From an uncultured Eubacteriales bacterium (lineage in GTDB: Bacteria > Bacillota > Clostridia > Oscillospirales > Butyricicoccaceae), in assembly GCA_949740695.1 (NCBI GenBank), contig CATJIY010000079.1, positions 1 through 9,885 of the forward strand: 9,885 bases of DNA, given 5' to 3'. Shown in pieces: positions 1-6,880 of the stretch. The translations under genes were made by a program, and so were the position numbers. The notes beneath the pieces are model-generated. The model had not been told where the DNA came from. It saw nothing but the letters and a program-made list of their open reading frames with translations, and did no database searches. How positions within the stretch are numbered: position 1 is the stretch's first letter; each line of letters begins with the position of its first letter.

Positions 1-155
1 CCAGAAACGCAGACGCACACCCGGTCCCCTGGGGTCAGCAGTTGATACTGCTTCACCCCGGTGATAAACGGTCCCCAGATATCCTCCCGATATTTCTTTT
101 GCAGGCTGCGTTCGGCCTGCTGGCAGAGCGTCAATTGGTTGAGATTTCTTGACAT
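1..155 (-). CDS. TtcA-like PP-loop ATPase (tRNA 2-thiocytidine synthase family), N-terminal part only
   Basis: The gene starts at ATG 155 and runs off the left edge after about 51 codons. The visible protein has a charged N-terminal helix, then a KKYREDIWGPF segment, then LLTPGDRVCVCVSG. That order is typical of TtcA-family proteins, where the last residues lead into the SGGKDS ATP-pyrophosphatase loop; here the window ends just as that loop begins. Family members adenylate a tRNA base and exchange oxygen for sulfur, usually at cytidine 32. A G-rich ribosome binding site (GGGGGGAAGG) lies a few bases before the ATG. The gene has its own promoter behind the his terminator, so it is probably not part of the his operon. 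The catalytic motif and any Fe-S cysteines are outside the window, so the subfamily cannot be decided. Confidence 0.7.
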   Translation of the reverse strand, partial: MSRNLNQLTLCQQAERSLQKKYREDIWGPFITGVKQYQLLTPGDRVCVCVS

Positions 156-228
156 AAGGCCCTTCCCCCCTTTCCGTTTTAAATCTCGGTAAGCACAAGC
201 CAAAATAAAGCTTGATCTAAACGCTTTT

Positions 229-257
229 ATTATATCAGCTTTTTATCTAAGGCGCAA
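229..257 (-). promoter_or_regulatory. Sigma-A-type promoter for the TtcA-like gene
   Basis: On the minus strand a perfect TATAAT -10 box (229-234) lies 17 bp from a TTGCGC -35 box (252-257, three of six consensus bases). Transcription would start near 222, giving an untranslated leader of about 67 nt. The leader contains a small 5-bp stem (196-200 with 210-214). The -35 box begins two bases after the U-tract of the his operon terminator. Confidence 0.65.
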
Positions 258-259
258 CG

Positions 260-297
260 AAAAAGCTGCGCCGCCAAAAATCAAACGGCGGCGCTTT
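260..297 (-). terminator. Intrinsic terminator of the his operon
   Basis: Read on the minus strand, an 8-bp all-GC stem (GCGCCGCC at 294-287, GGCGGCGC at 275-268) encloses an 11-nt loop and is followed by AGC and a TTTTT run (264-260). It lies 45 nt after the stop codon of the last operon gene. In the plus direction only a three-base T run follows the stem, so it most likely acts on leftward transcripts. Confidence 0.8.
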
Positions 298-341
298 ACT
301 GATTGCTCCATGATCCAGTTTTTGAGAAAAACTTGTAAGGC

Positions 342-1163
342 TTACAACGGACAGGCTCGAAGCCGGCCAGCCGCATCCAAAACCACAACCTGGTGGAATC
401 CAGCGGCTCTGGCTGTTACGGCCGCTTCATCAAAACCAAAAAGCAGATCGCCAGCTGTATGGGCATCAGCGGTGAGGATTACTTGCCCTCCAAGCAGCTG
501 CCAACGCTCCAACAAAAAAGGAGCAGGATAAAATTCCTGCCGGTAGCCGCGGGCTACTCCGCCGGTATTGATTTCCAACGCGGCCACTTTTCCAAAACAC
601 ACCTCCAGCGCGGCTAGCGCCGCCCTTTGATACCGGGGACTGGCCTCCTCAAAAAATCGTCCCTGTCCGTTCAGCTTTTTGATCAAATCAAAATGCCCCA
701 GAATAGTGGGACCGCTTTCCGCCGTCTGAGCCACCGATTGAAAATAGCTTTCCGCCATAGCAAGCCCATCCCCGTCAAACTCGGCTAGACAAGCAGATAA
801 TTCCTCCGGCGTATGATCCACCGGATATAGCCGCCCGGTTTTGGGGCCCTCCAAATAATGGACACTGCCAATGGTATAATCCCAGCCCTCCAGCGCCTCG
901 TCAGAAATCCGATCCCATTCCAGCCCGCAAAGGATGGATAGTTTTCCGGCGTATTGCTTTTGCAACGCGCCAATTTCTTGTCGGTAACGGGCGGTGTTTT
1001 CCCTGCTCATACAATAAGATTCATCTTGCCGGGTATAACTATGGCCAGAAAAGCCCAATACCTTTACTCCCGCCGCACAGGCCGCCGCTGCCATTTCGGC
1101 AGGAGTGTTCTTTCCATCGCACAGGCTGGTATGACAGTGAACGGTACATTCCCGAAACGTCAC
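342..1163 (-). CDS. hisK: Histidinol-phosphatase, PHP family (HisK/HisJ type)
   Basis: This 273-residue protein carries the metal-binding set of PHP phosphoesterases. It has HCH at residues 9-11, D16, GHS with H41, E82, the GSVHYL motif with H102, GHFDL with H157 and D159, EINTGG with E197, and DAH at 233-235. In the histidine pathway this family hydrolyses L-histidinol phosphate to histidinol in the cytoplasm. Its length matches the family (about 260-280). The start is a GTG at 1163 that overlaps the hisIE stop in GTGA; an AGGAG lies 8 nt before it. It is the last operon gene and supplies the one step not covered by the others, which strongly supports the substrate. Its HisB partner is a dehydratase-only protein, so a separate phosphatase is needed. 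Other PHP substrates cannot be excluded from sequence alone. Confidence 0.9.
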   Translation of the reverse strand: MTFRECTVHCHTSLCDGKNTPAEMAAAACAAGVKVLGFSGHSYTRQDESYCMSRENTARYRQEIGALQKQYAGKLSILCGLEWDRISDEALEGWDYTIGSVHYLEGPKTGRLYPVDHTPEELSACLAEFDGDGLAMAESYFQSVAQTAESGPTILGHFDLIKKLNGQGRFFEEASPRYQRAALAALEVCFGKVAALEINTGGVARGYRQEFYPAPFLLERWQLLGGQVILTADAHTAGDLLFGFDEAAVTARAAGFHQVVVLDAAGRLRACPL

Positions 1164-1795
1164 TGCATCCGCTCCTGCTTGACCTTATGGTCGATCACAT
1201 GGCGGCGGGCTTCCTCTTTCATAACCTCTTCCAGAGAAATATCCATGGCGGCCATCAATACCAACAGATGATAGAGCAAATCGGCAATTTCATAAACTGT
1301 TTCGGTTTTATCCCCCTTGGTTCCGGCAATTACCACCTCCGTACATTCCTCTCCTACCTTTTTTAGAATCTTTTCCGGCCCTTTTTCAAAAAGATAGGTG
1401 GTGTAACTGCCCTCCCTGGGCTGGGTTTTACGGCCTTGAATCAGCTGATATAATCCTTGCCAGCTAAATTGCTGAACCTCCTCGCTCACATAGACTGAAT
1501 TGAAAAAGCAGCTTTCCGCCCCAGTGTGGCAGGCAGGGCCTGCCTTGATGACTTCCACCACCAAGGCGTCCCCGTCGCAGTCAGCGGTGATAGAAACTAC
1601 CTTCTGGGCGTTTCTGCTGGTTTCTCCCTTTCGCCAAAGCGCCTGCCGGCTGCGGCTCCAAAAAACCGTCCGCCCTTCAGCGATGGTCAACGCCAACGAC
1701 TGAGCGTTCATATAAGCCAGAGTCAACACCTCTTTGGTATAATAATCCTGTACAACGGCTGGGATCAGCCCTTTTTCGTCATATTTCAGTTCCAT
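1160..1795 (-). CDS. hisIE: Bifunctional phosphoribosyl-AMP cyclohydrolase / phosphoribosyl-ATP pyrophosphatase
   Basis: Two domains are fused in 211 residues. Residues 1 to about 105 are HisI: it has FWSRSRQALWRKGETS (residues 45-60) and the zinc and magnesium ligands around DCDGD (C73) and ACHTGAESC (C89, C96). It opens the adenine ring of phosphoribosyl-AMP. Residues from about 113 are HisE, a MazG-like helical domain with the acidic pairs in GEECTEV (E149, E150, E153) and EIADLLYHLL (E169, D172); it removes pyrophosphate from phosphoribosyl-ATP. Both active sites look intact. The ATG at 1795 follows AAGGAGA at 5 nt, and that ribosome binding site overlaps the hisF TAA stop, a sign of coupled translation. 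The 3' end overlaps the phosphatase gene by 4 nt. Confidence 0.95.
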   Translation of the reverse strand: MELKYDEKGLIPAVVQDYYTKEVLTLAYMNAQSLALTIAEGRTVFWSRSRQALWRKGETSRNAQKVVSITADCDGDALVVEVIKAGPACHTGAESCFFNSVYVSEEVQQFSWQGLYQLIQGRKTQPREGSYTTYLFEKGPEKILKKVGEECTEVVIAGTKGDKTETVYEIADLLYHLLVLMAAMDISLEEVMKEEARRHVIDHKVKQERMQ

Positions 1796-1805
1796 AATTG
1801 TCTCC

Positions 1806-2561
1806 TTACAGACGCACTTCCACGCCGTTTTTCCGCAGATATTGCTTCAGTGTGTTGATTTCCAGCTTTTTGGTGTGAAAAATGCCTGCGGCAAGCCCAG
1901 CGTCCATCCCGGGATGTGAAAACAGCTCCGCAAAATCCTCTTGTTTCCCCGCACCCCCGGAGGCCACAATGGGCGCCTTTACTCGGCTGGCCGCCAAATC
2001 CAGTAGTTCCAAATCAAAGCCGCCGCCAACTCCATCGGTGTCGATGGAATTGATAACCAGCTCTCCTGCTCCGTTTTGTACGCCCTGAACCATCCAGTCC
2101 AAGGCGTCGATGCCGGTGTTTTCTCGGCCGCCCTTGGCAAAAAGAATAAACTGGCCGTCCACCCGCTTAACGTCGCAGGACAGCACCACGCATTGGTCGC
2201 CGTATTTTTCAGCCGCCTGGCGGATCAGACCAGGATTGCGGATAGCGCCTGAGTTGACGCTGACCTTATCCGCGCCGCACTTGAGCACCCGGTCAAAATC
2301 TTCCAAACTGCGGATTCCTCCGCCCACGGTCAGGGGAATAAACACTTCTTTTGCCACCCGGGTAAGTATCTCGGTAAAAATCGTTCGCCCCTGGGCGCTG
2401 GCGGTAATATCATAAAAAACCAACTCGTCCGCCCCAGCGGCATTATAATATCGAGCCATTTCCACCGGATCGGCCAAATCCCGCAGCCCTTCAAAGTTCG
2501 TCCCCTTGACCACCCGGCCGTCTTTCACGTCCAGGCAAGGAATGATGCGTTTGGTAATCAT
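1806..2561 (-). CDS. hisF: Imidazole glycerol phosphate synthase, cyclase subunit HisF
   Basis: A 251-residue TIM-barrel protein of the usual length. It starts RIIPCLDVKDGRVVKG, with catalytic D11, and has the second catalytic aspartate D130 in LSCDVKR. The phosphate-binding TVGGGIR (78-84) and the C-terminal ASGGAG loop are present. HisF takes ammonia made by HisH through the barrel and converts PRFAR to imidazole glycerol phosphate and AICAR. The ATG at 2561 overlaps the hisA stop codon by 4 nt (ATGA). A strong AAAGGAGG lies 7 nt upstream, inside hisA. hisH lies one gene upstream, consistent with the HisF-HisH complex. Confidence 0.97.
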   Translation of the reverse strand: MITKRIIPCLDVKDGRVVKGTNFEGLRDLADPVEMARYYNAAGADELVFYDITASAQGRTIFTEILTRVAKEVFIPLTVGGGIRSLEDFDRVLKCGADKVSVNSGAIRNPGLIRQAAEKYGDQCVVLSCDVKRVDGQFILFAKGGRENTGIDALDWMVQGVQNGAGELVINSIDTDGVGGGFDLELLDLAASRVKAPIVASGGAGKQEDFAELFSHPGMDAGLAAGIFHTKKLEINTLKQYLRKNGVEVRL

Positions 2562-3289
2562 CGCCGCGCCTCCTTTTCCAGCCGGGTCAGAACGCGGCTC
2601 AAATCCAGCTTTCCAGTATAAAGGGCTTTGCCTAAAATAGCGCCCCAGACCCCCATATTGGCTAGTTCAGCTAGCTCGTCCTCCCCGCTGATGCCACCGG
2701 ATGCAATGATATGCAGCCCAGCAATCCCGCACAACTGCCGATAAGCCGCCAGATTGGCGCCCTGCTGGGCGCCGTCCCGACTGATATCGGTATAAATTAC
2801 CGTTTTCACCCCGGCGTCCCGCAAACGACGGCACAGGTCCTCTCCCCGCTCCCGGGTCTGTTCCAGCCAGCCGTTCACCGCAGCAAAACCGTCTCTCGCA
2901 TCCACCCCCACGGCTAAGTGTGTTCCGTAGGTTTTCGCCATACTGGCGGTGAAAGTAAAATTCTGAACAGCCGCAGTGCCCAAAATCACTCGTTCCGCCC
3001 CCAGCTCCAGATACTGCCGGATGGTTTGTTCGGTACGAATACCGCCGCCCACCTCTACCGATAAACCCGACACCTGTAAAATGGCCCCGATCGCCTCTAC
3101 ATTGGCAGGTTCGCCCGTTTTTGCTCCGTCCAGATCTACCACATGGAGCTGCCGGGCTCCCGCCTGAGCGAAAGCCCGCGCCTGAGCCGCCGGGTCTGTG
3201 CCATAAACGGTCATCTGGTCGTAATCTCCTTGATACAATCGGACCACTTTTCCCCCTCGCAGATCAATAGCAGGTAAGAGCTCCATCAT
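2558..3289 (-). CDS. hisA: ProFAR isomerase HisA
   Basis: A 243-residue TIM-barrel isomerase that converts ProFAR to PRFAR by an Amadori rearrangement. It shows LLPAIDLRGGKVVRL at the N-terminus (first catalytic Asp at residue 9), EVGGGIR (79-85), GVDARDG with the second catalytic Asp at 130, YTDISRDG, and ASGGIS near the end. Two ATG codons stand in tandem at 3289 and 3286. The first overlaps the hisH stop by 4 nt. The second gives the usual family N-terminus with Asp8 and sits 6 nt after a GGGGGG ribosome binding site, against 3 nt for the first, so the true start may be 3286. It is a paralogue of HisF in the same fold. Confidence 0.96.
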   Translation of the reverse strand: MMELLPAIDLRGGKVVRLYQGDYDQMTVYGTDPAAQARAFAQAGARQLHVVDLDGAKTGEPANVEAIGAILQVSGLSVEVGGGIRTEQTIRQYLELGAERVILGTAAVQNFTFTASMAKTYGTHLAVGVDARDGFAAVNGWLEQTRERGEDLCRRLRDAGVKTVIYTDISRDGAQQGANLAAYRQLCGIAGLHIIASGGISGEDELAELANMGVWGAILGKALYTGKLDLSRVLTRLEKEARR

Positions 3290-3906
3290 ATACCCCCCTT
3301 CAACTGGCCAAAGGCCCGTAGCAACCGCAATCCGGCTTCGCCGCTTTTTTCTGGGTGAAACTGCACTCCCCAGACCAAGCCTTTACGCACCGCCCCGGTA
3401 ACCGGCAACCCGTAATCGCTTACCGCCAAAGTACTTTCCAGGCAACCTGTGGCATAAAAACTATGAACATAATACATATACTCCCCTTCCCGCACATCCT
3501 TTAGCAAGGGATCGTCCTTGACAATATGCAGGGCGTTCCATCCGATATGAGGGATTTTCAGGGCCTTATCTGGCAAATCGGCCTCCAGCGAAGCCACCCG
3601 GCCAGGGATGAATCCCAATCCTTTGTGGATGCCATATTCGCAGCTTTCCTCCATCAACAGCTGCATCCCCAGGCAAATACCCAATAAGGGCTTCTTTTGG
3701 CTTTCCTCTTCCAGCAGCGGCACCAAACCGGTGCGGCGCAGCTGCTCCATAGCGTCGCCAAAAGCACCTACGCCGGGCAGAATAATCCTGTCGGCCGCCC
3801 GCAGAACCTGGGGATCGCCAGTAACCTGGCTCTTCAATCCCAAAAAGTCCAAACTGGACCGCAAACTGAACAGATTGCCCACGCCATAATCTACAATTCC
3901 AATCAT
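3286..3906 (-). CDS. hisH: Imidazole glycerol phosphate synthase, glutamine amidotransferase subunit HisH
   Basis: A 206-residue class I glutamine amidotransferase. The complete triad is visible: nucleophile C78 in LLGICLGMQLL, and H184 and E186 in GVQFHPEKSGE. The N-terminus IGIVDYGVGNLFSL and the oxyanion region ILPGVGAFGDAM are typical HisH. It hydrolyses glutamine and passes ammonia to HisF. The ATG at 3906 follows GGGAGG by 7 nt, and the gap after hisB is 21 nt. The 3' end overlaps hisA by 4 nt. Confidence 0.96.
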   Translation of the reverse strand: MIGIVDYGVGNLFSLRSSLDFLGLKSQVTGDPQVLRAADRIILPGVGAFGDAMEQLRRTGLVPLLEEESQKKPLLGICLGMQLLMEESCEYGIHKGLGFIPGRVASLEADLPDKALKIPHIGWNALHIVKDDPLLKDVREGEYMYYVHSFYATGCLESTLAVSDYGLPVTGAVRKGLVWGVQFHPEKSGEAGLRLLRAFGQLKGGI

Positions 3907-3927
3907 CTTGTTTCCTCCCGTTTCCGG

Positions 3928-4518
3928 TCAACAGAGGGTGCCCTTCGTGCTGGGGATTTCCTGCTCATAGCCCGGTTCAATTTCCACCGCCTGGCCCAGC
4001 GCCCGGCCCATACCCTTAAAACAGGCCTCTAAGATATGATGGGTGTTCTCTCCTGCCAGCATTTGAAAATGCATTGCGCCGGGACATTCCCGCACAAAGG
4101 CCAGCCAAAATTCTTTTGCCAATTCAGTGTCAAACTCCCCCACCTTAGCGCTAGGCAGGGTCACTCCCCAACCCAGGTAACCCCGACCGGAAAGATCAGC
4201 GGCGCAAATCATTAGCGTTTCATCCATAGGCAGTATCATACTGCCATACCGGCGAATCCCCCGTCGTTCCCCCAGCGCTTGATGAAAGGCCCGACCCAAA
4301 ACGATGCCGCAATCCTCCACCGTATGGTGAGCGTCCACCTGCAAATCTCCTTGACAGACCAAATTCAGGTCCAGCCGTCCGTGGCGGGCGAAAAGCTCCA
4401 GCATATGGTCCAAAAAGCCGCAGCCAGTGTGGACGTCGGCCGTTCCCCGGCCGTCCAGATTGAGCGTCAGGACGATCTGGGTTTCCCGGGTATCCCGTTT
4501 CACAGTCACAGTACGCAT
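3928..4518 (-). CDS. hisB: Imidazoleglycerol-phosphate dehydratase HisB (monofunctional)
   Basis: The protein has 196 residues from the ATG at 4518. Manganese-binding repeats are visible as DAHHTVEDCG (H64, H65, E68) and NTHHILEACFKG (H160, H161, E164). GCGFLDHML (32-40) and the C-terminal IPSTKGTL are also typical. It dehydrates imidazole-glycerol phosphate to imidazole-acetol phosphate. There is no N-terminal HAD phosphatase domain, unlike the enterobacterial fusion. An in-frame ATG at 4536 would add six residues and overlap hisC, but a near-perfect AAAGGAGG sits between the two ATGs, exactly 5 nt before 4518, so 4518 is preferred. Confidence 0.96.
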   Translation of the reverse strand: MRTVTVKRDTRETQIVLTLNLDGRGTADVHTGCGFLDHMLELFARHGRLDLNLVCQGDLQVDAHHTVEDCGIVLGRAFHQALGERRGIRRYGSMILPMDETLMICAADLSGRGYLGWGVTLPSAKVGEFDTELAKEFWLAFVRECPGAMHFQMLAGENTHHILEACFKGMGRALGQAVEIEPGYEQEIPSTKGTLC

Positions 4519-4523
4519 AAACG

Positions 4524-4529
4524 CCTCCT
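4524..4529 (-). promoter_or_regulatory. Ribosome binding site that decides the hisB start
   Basis: AGGAGG on the minus strand, extended upstream to TAAAGGAGG, with a 5-nt spacer to the ATG at 4518. It directly follows the hisC TAA stop, so ribosomes finishing hisC can restart here. It lies downstream of the alternative ATG at 4536 and cannot serve it. Confidence 0.8.
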
Positions 4530-5594
4530 TTACCATTCGGCTTCCAGCCGGGCTACAGCGGCTAGCAGCCGCTCCATCTGATTTTGGGAGCCAACGGTAA
4601 TCCGCAGGCGGTTCTCCAGTCTGGGCGCGTTAAAATGCCGCACCAGAATTCCCCGCTCTTTCAAGGTTTGATAAATAACTCCGCCAGGGATTTTCCCACT
4701 CTGGGCAAAAAGGAAATTGGCCTTGGAATCGGTAAGCGTCCAGCCCAAAGCTTTCAGCTGTTGAGCCGTCCAGCTCCGCGTCTGGATAATCTCCTGGATG
4801 CAGCGCTGAAAATACGCCTCATCCTCCATAGCGGCGATGCCCGCCAGACAGGTCAGCCGGTTAACATTATAAGGATTGAAGCTAAATTTGATCCGGTTTA
4901 GATCGGCAATCAATTCCTGGCTACCCATGGCAAAGCCCAGTCTGGCCCCCGCCAGATTTCGGGACTTGGAATAGGTCTGTACCACCAGCAGGTTTTCATA
5001 GTTTTTCAGTAAGGGAACGCAGCTCTCCCCACCAAAGTCGATATACGCCTCGTCCACAATCACTACCTGATCCCGATTGGCCTGTAACACAACCTCGATT
5101 TCCGCCGGCGTTTTACACAATCCAGTGGGGGCGTTGGGGTTGGCAATCATGACGGTAGCCTGGCCTCCAACATATTTTTTCAGATTGATGGAATAGTCCT
5201 CCTCCAGTGGAATCTGGATGGAGGGCACCCCCAGCAGGCTACACCAAGTCTTATAACAACCGTAAGTGATGTCCGCATAAGCCAGCGGAGTGTTTTCATC
5301 ACAAAAAGCCCGCAGGGCAAAGGCGAGCACCTCGTCGCTGCCATTGCCCACAGTCACCTGCTCCGGCTCCAAGCTATAGCGCTTGGCGATGGCGGCAATC
5401 AGCGCTTTGCAATCTGGGTCGGAATACAAATTCAGCTGGCAAACCGCTTCCCTGCTAAGGACCTCCAACGCCTTTGAACTGGGGGGAAAAGGGCTTTCGT
5501 TGGTATTTAGCTTGAGATATTGCTGGTCCTGTGGCTGTTCCCCTGGCGTATACGGGGCCAGCTGGTCCAAACGCTTGACGAAAAACCGGCTCAT
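4530..5594 (-). CDS. hisC: Histidinol-phosphate aminotransferase HisC
   Basis: A 354-residue fold-type I PLP enzyme, normal for the family. It has LNTNESPFPPS (29-39), NGSDEVL (84-90), NPNAPTG with N154, DEAYIDF from D181, and TYSKSRNLAGARLGF, in which K210 should form the Schiff base and R218 bind the cofactor phosphate. The C-terminal RLRITVGS carries the substrate carboxylate arginine. It transfers an amino group from glutamate to imidazole-acetol phosphate, giving histidinol phosphate. Related aminotransferases also use aromatic amino acids, but the operon makes HisC the clear choice. The ATG at 5594 overlaps the hisD stop by 4 nt and is preceded by AGGAGGAG. Confidence 0.96.
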   Translation of the reverse strand: MSRFFVKRLDQLAPYTPGEQPQDQQYLKLNTNESPFPPSSKALEVLSREAVCQLNLYSDPDCKALIAAIAKRYSLEPEQVTVGNGSDEVLAFALRAFCDENTPLAYADITYGCYKTWCSLLGVPSIQIPLEEDYSINLKKYVGGQATVMIANPNAPTGLCKTPAEIEVVLQANRDQVVIVDEAYIDFGGESCVPLLKNYENLLVVQTYSKSRNLAGARLGFAMGSQELIADLNRIKFSFNPYNVNRLTCLAGIAAMEDEAYFQRCIQEIIQTRSWTAQQLKALGWTLTDSKANFLFAQSGKIPGGVIYQTLKERGILVRHFNAPRLENRLRITVGSQNQMERLLAAVARLEAEW

Positions 5595-6880
5595 ACTGGC
5601 TCCTCCTGTTTTCTGCGCGCTTCCACGCTACGGGCGTGAGCCTCCAGCCCTTCCTCCCGGGCAAAGGCGGCCACACCGCCGGTTACGTTTTCCAGCGCCT
5701 GCTGGGTGTAATAAATCGTCTGAGATTTTTTTAAAAAATCATCCACCCCTAGCGGGCTGGAAAACCGGGCGGTCCCGCTAGTCGGCAAGGTGTGGTTTGG
5801 CCCGGCAAAATAATCTCCCAGCGCCTCGGGCGTATATCTGCCCAAAAAGATACTGCCCGCGTTTTGAATCGCGCCCAGAACAGCAAACGGCTCCTCTACG
5901 CAAAGCTCCAAATGTTCAGGGGCGATCCGGTTAACAGCATCCACCGCCTCCTCCATATTCCGGCAAAGTAAAATCTTACCGTTGATTTCCACGCTTTTTT
6001 GAGCCACTTCCCACCGGGGAAGGGTTTCCAGTTGATACTCTATCTGGGCCTGCACCGCTTGCGCCAAGTCCAGACTGTCAGTGACCAACACTGGGCTGGC
6101 CAACACATCATGTTCCGCTTGACTCAAAAGATCGGCAGCTACCCAAGCCGGATTGCTGGCGCTGTCCGCCAGCACTAAAATCTCACTAGGCCCGGCGATC
6201 ATATCGATGCCTACCCTACCAAAGACCTTACGCTTGGCGGTGGCCACAAAAATGCCGCCAGGACCAACGATTTTATCTACTGCCGGAATGGTTTCGGTAC
6301 CATAGGCCAGAGCGGCCACCGCTTGAGCGCCCCCCACCTTAAAAATTTGATCCGCTCCCGCTATCCGGGCCGCGGCCAACGCCGCCGGATTAATTGATCC
6401 GTCTTTTTCCGGCGGAGTCACCAAAATCAGCTTTTTTACCCCTGCCAGCTTTGCAGGGATAACATTCATCAATATGGTAGAGGGAAAGGCGGTAGGGGTT
6501 CGAGGCACGCACACACCTGCTTTTTCAATAGGCGTATACCGCTGGCCCAACACCACCCCCGGCTGAGGGGTAAGCATCAGATCCTGCCGCAGTTGGGACT
6601 GGTGAAACCGCCGAATGTTTTCCGCCGCCTGCTCTAAGGTTTCCAGCAAAACAGGGTCCAACTTATCAAAAGCGGCGTCAATTTCTCGGACTGTAACCTG
6701 GAGATTTTCTAGCGATACTCCGTCAAACTGCCGGGTATAGTCCAACAATGCCCGATCCCCCCGCTGGCGCACGCTGGCAATTACCTGTTCCACCGCTTGA
6801 GAAACTTGTTCCTCCTCTTGAATATCCCGATTTAAGATTTGGCTGGGCTCCAGATCTGATAAACGATAAATGGGAATCAT
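5591..6880 (-). CDS. hisD: Histidinol dehydrogenase HisD
   Basis: A 429-residue protein of standard length that oxidises histidinol to histidine in two NAD-dependent steps, using zinc. Visible motifs are YTPIEKAGVCVPRT (115-128), the signature IDMIAGPSEILVLAD (225-239), SQAEHD with zinc ligand Q255 and H258, the catalytic pair EH in PEHLEL (E322, H323), GDYFAGPNHTLPT with zinc ligand D356, and H415 in EAHARSV as the likely last zinc ligand. The common GPGN motif reads GPGG at 206-209. The ATG at 6880 overlaps the hisZG stop by 4 nt with GAGGTGA 4 nt upstream. It encodes the last pathway step but is second in the operon. Confidence 0.97.
   Translation of the reverse strand: MIPIYRLSDLEPSQILNRDIQEEEQVSQAVEQVIASVRQRGDRALLDYTRQFDGVSLENLQVTVREIDAAFDKLDPVLLETLEQAAENIRRFHQSQLRQDLMLTPQPGVVLGQRYTPIEKAGVCVPRTPTAFPSTILMNVIPAKLAGVKKLILVTPPEKDGSINPAALAAARIAGADQIFKVGGAQAVAALAYGTETIPAVDKIVGPGGIFVATAKRKVFGRVGIDMIAGPSEILVLADSASNPAWVAADLLSQAEHDVLASPVLVTDSLDLAQAVQAQIEYQLETLPRWEVAQKSVEINGKILLCRNMEEAVDAVNRIAPEHLELCVEEPFAVLGAIQNAGSIFLGRYTPEALGDYFAGPNHTLPTSGTARFSSPLGVDDFLKKSQTIYYTQQALENVTGGVAAFAREEGLEAHARSVEARRKQEEPV

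Noticed and set aside
252..271. A second hairpin, GCGCA with TGCGC, sharing bases with the his terminator stem, considered as an antiterminator.
   Set aside because: For leftward transcription its far arm is made after the U-tract, so it cannot form in time to prevent termination.
5724..5740. Perfect inverted repeat GATTTTTT-T-AAAAAATC in hisD, containing a T TTA AAA heptamer that resembles a -1 frameshift slip site.
   Set aside because: It encodes the DDFLKKS stretch of a complete, full-length HisD, so amino-acid use (Phe, Leu, Lys, Lys) explains it; no downstream structure or alternative product is evident.
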